Source of the DNA: Mactra quadrangularis | Lineage: Eukaryota > Mollusca > Bivalvia > Venerida > Mactridae | NCBI GenBank assembly: GCA_025267735.1 | Contig: CM046297.1 | Coordinates: 18,502,011-18,566,010, forward strand | DNA length: 64,000 nucleotides | Direction of reading: 5' to 3' | Shown: piece by piece, positions 35,392 through 46,583 of the stretch | Layout: each line of letters starts with the position of its first letter | Numbering within the stretch: position 1 is the first letter of the stretch | The notes under the pieces: model-generated | The model's database searches: none | What the model saw: only the letters and a program-made list of their open reading frames with translations | Told to the model about the DNA's origin: nothing | Translations under genes and position numbers: made by a program

Positions 35392-36689
35392 CAAGTTCCA
35401 ATGACCTTGACCCTATGTGACCAATATTAATAGTGATTATCATTGGACCTTGTAGGATAATTCACAAATCGTAAGATTTGGTGACCAATGTACATGGGCT
35501 ATGACCTTGAGCTCTGACATCACAGCAACAAAATTAAAAGGACCATGCATTATCTTGCCTAAGATTGATAGCTGTCATTTATTAAGTAGAGCAATAAAAC
35601 AAAAACTACTGCAGGAGAGATGATGTCCATTAAATTACAAAACCATTGACATATATCATGGTTTAATTGGCATCAATGTAAAATTACAAGTATAGCTATA
35701 ATGAATAGTTTGAGAACTTTAGTAGAATGATATGTTTGATATCTTCTGTGAGACTGGTGCCAAAATAAATGAAGATTTTAAGAGACAGACAAGAAACCTA
35801 AAGAGTAATAATGTAACCTTAAGACATGAAACTGAAGGAAAGAATAACCATGAACACCTGTTGCTGCATTTAGCATTCCAGCAAAAAAATAAGCATAATC
35901 TATGTATTGTAATAACCTACACCCAAGATATTTATGTAACGTAAAGATGTAGGTTTTCTCCTAAAGTGTATCATAAGCAGCAAAATATGTGTTTTGTAAG
36001 TTTTCTCAAGTAGCTGTTTTAACAATGATTTTATCTTTTGAAGGAAAGTATTAAAGCAAGCAAGCATGTAACTGAAACAACCTCTAGTACTTTGGTAATT
36101 GAATTTTTGTGTTTGAACTAGGAAACATAAAAGAGTTTATACAAAGTGTGAAAGGAGAGAGTATGTAAGTTGTTCTAAAGTCTGATAATATTGTAGACAT
36201 AAGGAAGATAGAGGTCTTTGAAGTGTTTAAGTGATGTCTACAGCTTCTAAGAATTTTCAAAGAATTCGACCTATATTGTTTCTTAAGGTAGACTTGCATT
36301 TATTCATGTTTGCATACTTGCATATTATGACATGCAGTGTCTGCACAATCAAAATGTGAACATTTGCAATAAAGCTCCATTATTCAAAATAAAAATATTG
36401 GTATTAAGTTATATTCAATTTGAAGTCCTTCTCCAAGTACAGTAAAGATTCAAAGGCACGAACTCGGCTAGCTTAAATTATCTGAATGGGTCTAATTCAT
36501 ATGTGGCACCAATCTATTTCCCTTATTTATCTAGCTTCTGGAACACTAGTAAAAAGCAAAGGGTAGCTATAAAACCTCAAATTCAGAAGGATCAAACACA
36601 CTGCTCACTCTTTGAGTTTTGGCTTCCAAACTTTTCGCTGTACAAGTTCAGCCAACTTTACAATCTTGTAAATCTTGATCAAAGAAATC
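35392..36689. other. AT-rich sequence with two TGACCTTGA sites
   Basis: TGACCTTGA at 35402 and 35502 (see findings). Otherwise nothing recognised. Confidence 0.45.
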
Positions 36690-36838
36690 ACCTACAAACA
36701 GTTGATTTCCAATGTACTCATTTCCACAAAGGTGGAGTGTATCAATCACATGTGAAGAAAATAAGCAGTGCCCCTGATACAGTTCAATCCTGGGACTTCA
36801 CAATACTACCATAAGACTATTGCTTCTACTGCAGTAAA
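36690..36838 (-). mobile_element. tRNA-derived SINE fragment, diverged
   Basis: On the minus strand GCAGTAGAAGCAATAGTCTTATGG, a T-arm-like CAGGATTGAACTG, then GGGGCACTGCTTATTTTCTT and CACTCCACCTTTGTGGAAAT follow the order of the 45254 copy. The 3' part is missing or unrecognisable. Confidence 0.6.
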
Positions 36839-37306
36839 ATTACCAAGGAATTGCAAAAAACAAAGACTTTTGATGTTGCAGGACATTGGACAACAAAATG
36901 TGATCCATAAGACCAGTGCAGTCCTACCTTAAATTTGTAGCTGCACTTCAACATACACCAAATTGTAACTTTTATTTTCAGGATGTGCATATTTATAAAC
37001 TTTAAATAAATTAGATCAATTACTGGGTAATTCACCTGTAAATTTCTTGATTCACATGAATGTTTCAACTTCATAATCCCCTAATTATAATGTAATATTT
37101 GTTTATGAACTGTAAATGTTCTAAATAACACCGTACATTCAAAGAACTGCTGCTGTGGATATCTATCAAACTGGAAAACAGTATCTGTTAAGTGTTATGT
37201 TCAGTTTTTAAGGTGAGCTGGAATTAAAATCAAAGTTTAATCCCTGATTGAAGCAAGCCATACAGTTCCATTGAAAATTTTGAAATCTAGATAGGTTACA
37301 AATATG
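36839..37306. other. AT-rich sequence, no feature seen
   Basis: Nothing recognised up to the hAT-like MITE. Confidence 0.5.
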
Positions 37307-37564
37307 CAGGATTTGACACTAACTTTTTCATCTGGAATCCCAAAGGAATCCCTAGTCAGTTACTTAGGGATTCCTCTGGAGTGTTAGGGATTCCTCCAAG
37401 GAAAGACAAAATGTTCGGACACCGTTTTGCAGTCATTAATTCTAATAAACAATTCAGGGCAATTTTCACAGATCCTGAAGGAATCAGTGACTGAGAATCA
37501 CTTAGATTCCTTCCAAGTTTTTGGAGTTTTAGGGATTCTGGGACACTGTTAGTGCCACATCCTG
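37307..37564. mobile_element. hAT-type MITE, 258 bp
   Basis: Termini CAGGATTTGACACTAAC and GTTAGTGCCACATCCTG are inverted (15 of 17 match). The flanks are an 8-bp duplication with one change (CAAATATG at 37299, CAAGTATG at 37565), as expected for hAT. Internal AGGGATTCCT motifs are repeated. Confidence 0.9.
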
Positions 37565-38035
37565 CAAGTATGGAGAGGTTTCCTGGTCCAAGTACAAAGG
37601 TAAGTTAAGAACCAGCAAAGAAAAGCATCCGAAAAAGCAGATCAGGTGAGCAAGCCAGACCATAATACAAACTTAAATAAACACATGTTAATTAACAGCT
37701 TTAAAATAAATAAACAAATAAACACAACATTTTCAAGAATGCCAATGTCATATAAATCAAATTCCATAATCATTATTTTTACCTAGAAAGTGCCATAACT
37801 AATTATAAATATCCACTCCTTGTTGTCTGTAAATAATTTACATCTTGAATGTAAATAAATTGTAAAACCAGGAATAGTTAAATAGAAAATGGTAATTTAT
37901 AATAGAACTGTGACAAAGGTACAGTTATATATAACATCAGTCTGATCAGAGCTGAATGAATACAGGCAATTAAAGTCCTATGTAGAGAAGCATATAGGAG
38001 CCCTCCAAAATTCTTTGAATTTTTTTTAAATTTTT
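37565..38035. other. AT-rich sequence, no supported gene
   Basis: A plus-strand donor-like AAAG/GTAAGT occurs at 37590-37591 but no complete exon can be drawn. Confidence 0.4.
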
Positions 38036-38267
38036 GTTTTGTTTTTTTTAACGTCGCATTCAACACATATATAGGTCATATACACAACGGCCAGCTCTTC
38101 CTACTATAGGTTTCCTGGACACTTTTTCTATCACCAGTACTAACTTACCCTACCATGAGGCCGACAACTCATGTATAGGGTATGACCTGCCGCGACTGGG
38201 TTTCGAACCCGTGATCTCCGGATTCGAAGTCAGACATGCTAATTAATCACTATGCCACGGCCGCGGC
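38036..38267 (-). mobile_element. tRNA-derived SINE, Arg(TCG)-like head
   Basis: On the minus strand the head folds well: acceptor GCCGCGG pairs with CGCGGC, the anticodon loop is CTTCGAA (TCG), and the T-arm is CGGGTTCGAAACCCAG. The body shares GGCCTCATGGTAGGGTAAGT, TAGTACTGGTGATAGA and GTGTCCAGGAAACCTATAGT with the TGG-loop SINEs. The 3' end reads GTGTTGAATGCGACGTTAAA plus an A-rich tail. Confidence 0.85.
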
Positions 38268-38935
38268 TTAAAAGTCTTTGAAGTGATCACCTAAAATTTT
38301 CTACTAACATCATTAAATATTATATACAAAGCAAACTTAATCTACTAGCCTGACAATATGAAATTAGTAGCTTCACTAGCCTGAAACAATGTTTACAAGT
38401 CTTAGACTCCTGGCAAGTGGGTTACAGTGAATACTGCCCTTAGACAAATCTACTTTCAGGATTAACTAACTCTTGAAAAAAGAAACAAAGGATCACCTTG
38501 ATCAGTACATTACAAGATCAACATTCATTAGTTTATCAAGGCATGCTTCTAACTATTTTATATGAATAAGCTTACTGTTTGCATAATTACTTGTGATATG
38601 TATGACCAGTTTTCCTGCAAGTTTCACTGGTCCAAGAACATTTGGAGTGTATAGTAAAATGTAAAGTTAAGTGTTTTATGCAGCATTATATCATTTTTTC
38701 AGTCATACACTGGCATTTTTTCTGTGATATTGTGGCAGTGTAAAGAATCCAACTGACAATGGTATAAAATGAAAGTGTCAATCATCAGTAGAATGTTACT
38801 ATAGACTTCATGAATGAAGGTTTCAATATAATTGTATGTATACCAGTCAAGGAATGTCTGAGGTTAATATACAGTAATATATTGATACTTGGCCTCAACC
38901 AATCAACTTGAACAGGCTAAAGAAATAAGAACTCG
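38268..38935. other. AT-rich sequence with a hAT-like remnant
   Basis: ACTAGCCTGA phrases at 38340-38420 recall decayed hAT ends. Confidence 0.35.
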
Positions 38936-39026
38936 GCACATGGAGAGTAAGAAAGAAAGAGAGAAAGTGAGATGTAATCTCGGCACATAGAGAGTAAGAG
39001 AGAAAGAGAGAGAGTGAGATGTAATC
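38936..39026 (+). repeat. two-copy tandem repeat of about 46 bp
   Basis: CGGCACATGGAGAGTAAGAA ... GTGAGATGTAATCT occurs twice with a few A/G differences. Confidence 0.85.
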
Positions 39027-39675
39027 TAGGTTCAGGCAATATTGTAAATGTCTGTTAAAGTTACAGTACTACTGTACGTAATGCAATATAAAACTCAGTC
39101 AATTGATGGAAGTTGCCACTTTTTAGTACCACATCTACTTTGGTAATGGTTGCATGATAAATGAGTTGTTTTCTACTATAGAAAAACAAGATTAGCCTAC
39201 GGGTTTGGAGAGTAAAGTGCTTACTGAATTCCACATACTTCAGCAAATAAAGTACTATAGCCAATGAAATTAATTAGGACACAAAATGACCTTGACCTTA
39301 ATCAGTGAATGACCATACAAGCTCTAAATACATAAAAAAACTTAGGGCAGCAGTAATTCACAATGCAAGCACTGATGGTATTAAAATAACTGAGGTCACA
39401 ATATGACCTTGAGCAGAAACTGACATAATTTCTTAATGTAATACAACCTTGACCTTCAAAAATTGAAATCCAAGGACACTAAAATTGTCAATTACCACAA
39501 ACCAAACAAATAAAGACTCTCATATTTATGCTGTGACAAATAAACAAGAACATTTAACCCCTAGACAGACTGCATGGCAATGTGAAAACTCTGACATGTT
39601 TACACAAACAAATAGGTCATGACCTAGATTCCAACAGGATATTCAAACAGTACATGTAGTGCTGCCATGATAATA
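39027..39675. other. AT-rich sequence with TGACCTTGA sites
   Basis: TGACCTTGA at 39287 and 39404, and a near match (ACCTTGACCTT) at about 39449. Confidence 0.45.
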
Positions 39676-39868
39676 CAGTGCAACCTCTCTACAATAGCCA
39701 ATTAAGGGTTGAAGCTTAACATGCTGTAATCAAGATAGCTGTTGGGAATGTTTGCTTGCAATGAAAAATATGCAATATGTGATGTAGCAAACTTGGCAGA
39801 GCTCTTGTAGACTATGCTGATACAGATATTTGCAGGTTGCTGCGACATTGTATAGAGAGGTTGCTGCT
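39676..39868. mobile_element. decayed MITE, CAGTGCAACCTCTCTA ends
   Basis: Left end CAGTGCAACCTCTCTACAAT is inverted at the right as ATTGTATAGAGAGGTTGCTG. TA precedes the left end. This end type recalls the degenerate repeats at 2290 and 29400. Confidence 0.55.
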
Positions 39869-40386
39869 TTAGGTGTCATAGTTGTCATATTTTACCGCCC
39901 GCCTGAAGGCCGTTGGTATATTGGAGTCGTCAGAATCTAATGACCATGGCAGGAGCAGTTCATGATCTCTTTTATCTCTTTTAATTGTGTCCTCCTTTTT
40001 TTATTTACAAATGTTGACAGTGAGAAATTGTATTAATTTTAGTTTTATAGTAATGTAATAACTTTCGTGCTTTTGGGGGGGGGGCATTTTAAAGAGCATT
40101 TTATCCTTAATTTATATTTTAAGACATTGTAAAATATCTGCTCCCCTAAACTGAGGTTCAGGCTAAAAAAACACGTACCGTACTTATTTAACGCACGTCT
40201 CCGTGAGCACAGACTCGCGGTAAATAAGCAAGTGCGAGAGCTGAGAATTTTAGATCGGGTTAATCGTATACAAAGCGCTAAGTGCATGATATAAAGTTAT
40301 TAATTATTTGTACTTGTCTGTAGTAAGTTACTGACAGATACTGTAGACATCTCTGCATGCTGAACTTTTCGGCTGTTACTGTGTAA
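39869..40386. other. unassigned sequence with a hairpin, left flank of LTR element
   Basis: CTTATTTAACGC (40176) and GCGGTAAATAAG (40208) form a near-perfect inverted pair. GAGAATTTTAGATCGGGTTA (40242) resembles 23500. A G-run lies at 40075-40084. Probably old transposon material. Confidence 0.35.
40383..40386 (+). other. target-site duplication GTAA, left
   Basis: GTAA immediately precedes the 5' LTR, and the same GTAA follows the 3' LTR at 44138-44141. Confidence 0.85.
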
Positions 40387-40826
40387 TGTTATGTAATCTG
40401 GAGATTACATATGATATTATGCGATGACCAAAGTACGAAGTAATTAAGTTAACTCATTATACCCTTAGGCTACCGGATATACATTTTATATGTATGTTAG
40501 AATAATTAGTTGTACTTACGTACAAATGTTGAGATGTCAACTAAATTGTATAAAATGTATCGCATCTCAGTGACCATCGCTCAGAGAGCCAGAGAGCTTG
40601 GTGGCTTTTGTCCATAACCTTAGGTCCACGCTGGACATAGGGTTTATACATAGGTTCCGCAGACTATGGATGTTTGTACTTGTATGTTTGGCTACCTTAC
40701 AATCATGACATTTGATATGTGTTTACATGCGATGTTACAATGAACATTAAACTAGTTAACTATCTGTGTTGTACTGTTATCTCCTGGGTTGTTAATACAT
40801 CACTATACGTAAGCGGCTATGCGACA
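40387..40826 (+). repeat. 5' LTR, 440 bp
   Basis: TGTTATGTAATCTGG...GCTATGCGACA. A TATA-like GTATAAAA lies near 40550 and an ATTAAA poly(A)-like hexamer near 40747, which would suit promoter and 3'-end roles. The sub-terminal CTGGAGATTACATATGATAT block contains TGTAATCTGGAGATTACA, an imperfect palindrome. Confidence 0.95.
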
Positions 40827-40836
40827 CGTGCCTTTG

Positions 40837-40850
40837 TGGTGCCGATGACT
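40837..40850 (+). other. primer binding site, tRNA-His-like
   Basis: TGGTGCCGATGACT, 10 bases after the LTR, matches the complement of a tRNA-His 3' end (TGGTGCCGTGACT) apart from one extra A. The similarity continues loosely into the T-arm region (GGATCGAACC at 40856-40865), which strengthens the assignment. Confidence 0.7.
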
Positions 40851-43686
40851 TTAAGGATCGAACCTGGTGCTGAAAGAAGACATGGTACAATACCGACAGC
40901 AACACAGACCATGGTGGAAAGATGGATTAGGATTCAAGCAAAATTTGTAAGTTTACGTTATCTCACTATTGTAATTTTGGTCAGATCTTAAATAGCTAAA
41001 TTTCGGTGGTTCTAATAGTATTTATTATTGATGTTAATTCTATGTTTTAGTTAAAAATTTATGTTCCGTTGAAGTTTATTTTTTAAAATAAAGTGTAATA
41101 AATCATTCAAGACGTTTTATAGATATATAATTAAAAGTAAAGAGAGTCAGAGGAACTTAAGTAGAAATAGGCATATTCACTTGCGAAAAAGCGAACTAAA
41201 AAAAAATGTAAATTGAAAAATTGACGATTTTTGTGTTAAAGTAATTTAAATTTGCCAAGCAGCGATGCAGTAGATAAGGGTTAAAGATTGATTTGTTTTA
41301 AAAGGTCTGAATTTTTCAGTGAAATGACACATTTAGGAGACCCTTATAAGGAGGTCGTATTGTAAATAGTTTTTAGAAATTTAATGAGAGATATTGTAAG
41401 GTCGAAGAATGCGTACCGACCAGTGCTTCATAGAAAGGATAATCTATGCAGCGATTATTGTAAGACTGTGAAATACAGTAAAGTGGTGAATAGCCACATG
41501 TTGTCACAATTTATAGAAATGTGACGTTTTTATGTGTCAGTTAAAAGGAATTGAGGCCTTTTTTAAATGAAAATGTAAGACTTAGAATGTGAATCTTTTT
41601 TTTTCTCTATGACATGAATTCAGTTGCTTGGTAAATAATTGAAATAATGCATGAGTTGTTAAACAAATACATTAAGACGGTAAAGGTTAAAACAAAATAT
41701 CGAGAAACAACATTACGTAAATTAATACATGTCCATGATTGTATAGAGTACAGGTAAATACAAGTATTATTGACCATATACAATTGACCTAAGGGCTATA
41801 TTCAAATTCAAAGGAGGTATGTCAAATAAACATATTAAATATAAATGTTACTTAGTTTGTATAGTGGCTAAACATTGTTAAAAGAAATATACCCAAAAAA
41901 AAAAATGTAAAATATAGAAAAATTAACAAAAGAGTAAACATTAAAAGAGTATATGAGGGTGTACGCATACGCATGTACAAAATCATTATAATAGCTTTAT
42001 ACAGGTACTGAGCGTGATTCTTTTCATGATAAAATCTGGTAATTTATAGAAAATGACACTGTTGTTGTATAGAGATTTTTGTTGCGCATAGAGTCGCATT
42101 ATTTAAAGAATATCGGTCTATTAGGGCCAAGATTGCATAAGTTTAAATGCAATAAATTATTGGGAGTTTGTAGACAGATAAGTGACATCTGCTTTGTAAT
42201 TTAGATATATAGGAAAAATAGGTGATTTTTTCCATTGTATTTACCAGAATTAGTCGTGAATTGATGAGCTATGATGACATAACTGTCAACATTCACTAAT
42301 ATAAGTTTACGAACTTATTGCTGCAGGCTATGAGCACTTGACAGGTACATGTGAGTTAGTTCATGATACTTAATTATTGAATTACATGGGTACACTTATA
42401 TGTTCAGACTAAAACTAAAAATAACTCAGTAAATGATAAGTGCAAGCTTAATTTAGGTTACTTGTTTATGATTCATGTAGGAACTTAGCTAGCTATTTTT
42501 GTGTAGACCATTTTTACAAGTTAGTGGATATCGTTGACTGAAAATGCTTACATTAGATGTTATACACAATATGACATGCAGTATGGTAATGATATTCAAG
42601 CTGTCTTAGAAGATGTAACAGTAAAATACTGGTGGAAATAAATTTTCAACAAAATGGTGGAAATGTACAAAAATTATGATATTTGGAAATGGTGGATAAA
42701 CAGCAGTCAATGGTGATATGAAGATTCAACAGAGGATAAGAAAATTTTTACATTTTGTTAATAATGTAAAGAAACCTCATGTCATTCGTACATGATACGC
42801 TAGTTATATGGCCTAAGGTTACATACATGTACATTAATAATAATACAAATAGAAATTTCAGGGTGCATCAGCTGTCATATGCTTGACAATATCACACACG
42901 TTTTCGGTGTATAAATACTAAATGACAAGTTGTACTAGTACTTATGAACTAAGATGTTTAATAAATGTGTTAACATTGGGTAGTAATTAAATGTACTCTA
43001 AATGGCCTGGAGCTCCAGACAGTGCATTTCAAATATTGTAGTACAAATTAGTTTAATTGATATTTGATGATATTTATGTAACATTGATATATGTAAATTA
43101 TGAATGATTGTGGATTTGAACTTAATGATTTATCTTGTATACTTTCAGTTTTTGTTGTTGTGTGATGATCAATTGATGACTATAAAATGATTCTCGGATA
43201 GGGTAGAGCAAAGTGTACACAGAGCCAATAACATAGTAGAAATGTTAATGAATCCAGACGTTAATTAAAACAAGGACATAGTGAAAAAGAAATTTTGTGT
43301 TAGTGTTCGAGACTTTCTTCCAATTATGACATTATATAGATATTTAGTGTACAAATTTACATTTAGGGGCTCGCTCAGTGAAATATCCAATAAGTTATTA
43401 GAATCAATCTAGACTCTACTACTATTCCGAAATATTGTAACTCGTAGTTTACGAGAAAGAATCAAAACTAGTCGTATTTTTGTTAGCTTTTATTGTAATT
43501 GTTGTGTGATTTATGTTTTATTTCAGGTGACGGAGATTCTTTTAATTGTGTATGTTTAATTTGTGTATTAGAAATAATGTTATTATTGTATCATTGTATT
43601 AACCAAAGGTAGCCAAACCATACCACAGGCTTTGCAGATGCCTTGTGCCAATATACTTGGAAACTCATAAATGAGTTTCTTAAATT

Positions 43687-43697
43687 AGTGGGAATGA
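43687..43697 (+). other. polypurine tract
   Basis: AGTGGGAATGA abuts the 3' LTR. It is purine-rich with two T interruptions, in the position expected for plus-strand priming. Confidence 0.6.
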
Positions 43698-44137
43698 TGT
43701 TATGTAATCTGGAGATTACATATGATATTATGCGATGACCAAAGTACGAAGTAATTAAGTTAACTCATTATACCCTTAGGCTACCGGATATACATTTTAT
43801 ATGTATGTTAGAATAATTAGTTGTACTTACGTACAAATGTTGAGATGTCAACTAAATTGTATAAAATGTATCGCATCTCAGTGACCATCGCTCAGAGAGC
43901 CAGAGAGCTTGGTGGCTTTTGTCCATAACCTTAGGTCCACGCTGGACATAGGGTTTATACATAGGTTCCGCAGACTATGGATGTTTGTACTTGTATGTTT
44001 GGCTACCTTACAATCATGACATTTGATATGTGTTTACATGCGATGTTACAATGAACATTAAACTAGTTAACTATCTGTGTTGTACTGTTATCTCCTGGGT
44101 TGTTAATACATCACTATACGTAAGCGGCTATGCGACA
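43698..44137 (+). repeat. 3' LTR, 440 bp
   Basis: Same length as the 5' LTR and no difference was found when the two were compared by eye. It is followed by GTAA (44138-44141). Confidence 0.95.
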
Positions 44138-45253
44138 GTAATTACTGTCTAACTTACTCATGGAAGCTGCCAGTAAGTCAAAATATGTTTGACAATACAG
44201 CTGGAAGTATTTTTTGCCGCATATATCTTTGTCTTCCCTTTTGACGTATGTACACATAATGGTACCACTATCCGGCGGTATTTAATGCTTTGCATTAATC
44301 TTTTCTTGTATTGATAGGGCGCAGTCCTTGAAAGGTTAAACAGTACTTGCTCATAATACAATATTCTTATACAAATCAGCAAGAGACAATTCCCACTGAT
44401 CTAATTACCACAAAATAAACACAAAATGTTTACTGTTTGCATTGTATACCAACAAAGACATTATATATATGTAATATCAGCATGCATTAAAACATTCAAA
44501 CAGAGAACAGTTCAATGAACAAGGCAATCTTATTGCTTGTTTGTTTATTTTTGCTTTATCCAGATATTTATGATTACCAGTCATTCAGTAAGTCAGTCAT
44601 GGGAGACAGGCAGATTACTTAACCATTGGTTGAGTGATGTACAGGAACTAGGCTTCCATCCTTAATGATCAACAACCTACTTGCCAATATAAAGACCGTG
44701 ATATGACACTGGGTACAAATCTCCTGGTCCCAATGTCAGTGAGAGACAACAGTGATTTCAAATTAGAAATTATTCCAATACGACCTTGAGCTTTCAGAAT
44801 AAACATAAAAAACAAACATTTTTAAGAAGCCTAGACTAAACACTTTGATCTAAGAGAGACTTAAATCAAATATTTTTTACTTAACACCCTAATAATATAC
44901 ATAAATCAAGCAGTTTTCTAACATTGCCAAGATTATGTAATTCCTTCCGGCCTAGACAAGGGATGTAAATCAATTTATTTTTACTATACAGCCTTCAATA
45001 TAATACTTCCTTCCAGGTCTCACAGTAAATAACAGAATTTATTGGTTAATTAATAGAATGAGAGGAAACTCAGTAAATTCTTTCAATTGTTCAATTATTC
45101 ATAAGATTAGTGAACCATTCAGAAGACAACAAAGACTGGAGGTCTCTCCTGGATTGTTGGAGAAAATAACAGGAGTCTACAGGTCATGTAAACTTTATAA
45201 TAGTGAAGAAATGGGGAAGACAAAAAACAAGATATTTATATTATTTATTATGT
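44138..45253. other. AT-rich sequence, no feature seen
   Basis: Right flank of the LTR insertion. No exon or repeat was recognised. Confidence 0.45.
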
Positions 45254-45590
45254 AGGAGCAGTAGTCTAGTGGTAGGACATGCGCATAGTGATCAAGTTGT
45301 CCTGGGTTCGAATCCCACTAGGGGCACTGTTAATTTTCTTGAGAAGAAATTTACCTGTGATTGCTTCACTCCATCCAAGTGTAAATTGGTACCTGCAGGG
45401 TGGTATAATTTCATGGCCAATTTGTCGGCTGCACTAATAAGCAGAGTAAAAAGACTCCCCAGGGAGATTGATAGATAGATACCAGTAGCTCGATGACCAG
45501 GGGTAATAGCTGTTTAGTCAGTGAACATTGAACATGCATTAGCATAAAACTGAGACAATAAAATGCCATTACATTACATTAAATGTTGTA
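45254..45590 (+). mobile_element. tRNA-derived SINE, GGAGCAGT head, full-length
   Basis: The head AGGAGCAGTAGTCTAGTGGT and T-arm GGGTTCGAATCCCA (B box GGTTCGAATCC at 45305-45315) are followed by a central part (CTTGAGAAGAAATTTACC, CCATCCAAGTGTAAATTGGT), a 3' part and a tail of ATTAC-type repeats (CCATTACATTACATT). The body differs from the TGG/TCG-head SINEs, so this is a second SINE lineage. A D-arm-like GTCTAGTGGTAGGAC is visible. Confidence 0.85.
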
Positions 45591-46269
45591 TGGCTAGACC
45601 TTGAAATGATATAGCAGTCTTGGTCTGAAATGTTCTATAGCACTAGCTAGCCTGACTGATTAAGCTTTATTGTAAATGCAGGGATCAACAATGTTACAAT
45701 ATTCTTTGAAGTAGGTTGCCGGCTGATATAATAAATTACTTGCCTGAACCAAATGGTCACTAGCAGTAACAAGTTGCTCAAACCCTTAAATAGGTTTCAA
45801 GAGCAATCTGATGACCTTTAACCGCAAGCCCTGAAATGGCAAATCTATCAACTAGCCATACTAAATAAATTAGAAATGTCCCCGGGTTTAAGGCTAGTAG
45901 GTTAAGGTGTTGACTTCCATTCTAAATATTAATAACCTTGGATCATAACAATTAGCAAATATTTTATATCAATATATTGGTATTAATATCAATTAATAAT
46001 TCATAGCTAATTAATAAAACAACAATGGATATTCTAGGATAAATTGTATTTATACAGTCATTATAAAGTGAAGTTGTCCGCTTCTAATGGAAGGGTGAGC
46101 TTACACTGGGGAATGAAAATTTGTCCAGAAAAAGCTAGTTAACAGAGCTAGCTCCTATAAAATACCGAAGTTTTGATAAATGAAGTCAAACCAATCAAAC
46201 CAACAAACCTCAATGATAGCAAGTGATGTCTTTAAGAATGACACAGTCGAGCAGTATAGCTACTTCATA
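45591..46269. other. AT-rich sequence with a hAT-like remnant
   Basis: 45714-45836 (GGTTGCCGG...AGCAGTAACAAGTTGCTCAA...GCAAGCCCTG) is related to 51495-51650, a decayed hAT-like repeat. Confidence 0.4.
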
Positions 46270-46583
46270 TTGACCTGAGACAATAAATACAGTTTAAATA
46301 TCATTAATAGCTTGTTCACACTGTGAAAGCTTGTTCACACTGACCAGAAACAATGAATACAATTTAAATATCATTAATAGCTTGTTCACATTGACCTGTG
46401 ACATTGCATAGAATAAAAATATTAATAATAGCTTGTTCACACTGACCAGAGACATTGAACCCAATTTAAATATATCATTAATAGCTAGTTCATGTTGACC
46501 AGAGACAATGAAAACAAATTTAAATATCGATAATAGCTTGTTCACACAGACCTGAGACATTGAATACAATTTAAATATCATTC
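46270..46583 (+). repeat. minisatellite, unit about 51 bp
   Basis: About six units built on AATAGCTTGTTCACACTGAC then CAGAGACAATGAATACAATT. As in the array at 27855, the unit is a multiple of three, and the 95-codon minus-strand frame follows from that. Confidence 0.9.

Larger units (their letters stand above)
40827..43697 (+). other. interior of LTR element, non-coding, with possible intron
   Basis: The first 120 bases are clearly richer in G and C and end at a donor-like TTT/GTAAGT (40946/40947). Near the 3' end a strong acceptor, TTATGTTTTATTTCAG, precedes 43527. Splicing these would remove 2,580 bases and leave a leader plus about 170 bases before the 3' LTR. A 90-codon frame (40719-40991) starts in the LTR and crosses the donor, and it has no recognisable domain. 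Confidence 0.5.
40387..44137 (+). mobile_element. non-autonomous LTR retroelement (LARD type), 3,751 bp
   Basis: Two 440-bp LTRs that read as identical line by line start TGTTATG and end GCGACA, so they have the TG...CA ends. They flank a 2,871-bp interior. The primer binding site, purine tract and 4-bp target duplication are all in place. No reverse transcriptase, gag-like CCHC box, protease or integrase frame was found on either strand, and the interior is AT-rich and full of stops. It must be mobilised in trans, as for LARD elements. Identical LTRs imply recent insertion. Orientation follows the primer site and purine tract. The 4-bp duplication is compatible with a Gypsy/Ty3-type integrase, but the parent family cannot be named. 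Confidence 0.95.

Noticed and set aside
37299..37591. An exon interrupted by the hAT MITE (open frame on both sides, GTAAGT donor at 37591)
   Set aside because: The upstream acceptor is poor and the open stretch is only about 15 codons. Chance is more likely.
40719..40991. 90-codon frame running from the 5' LTR into the interior
   Set aside because: Starts inside the LTR, lacks any gag-like feature and crosses a donor-like site. Not supported as a gene.
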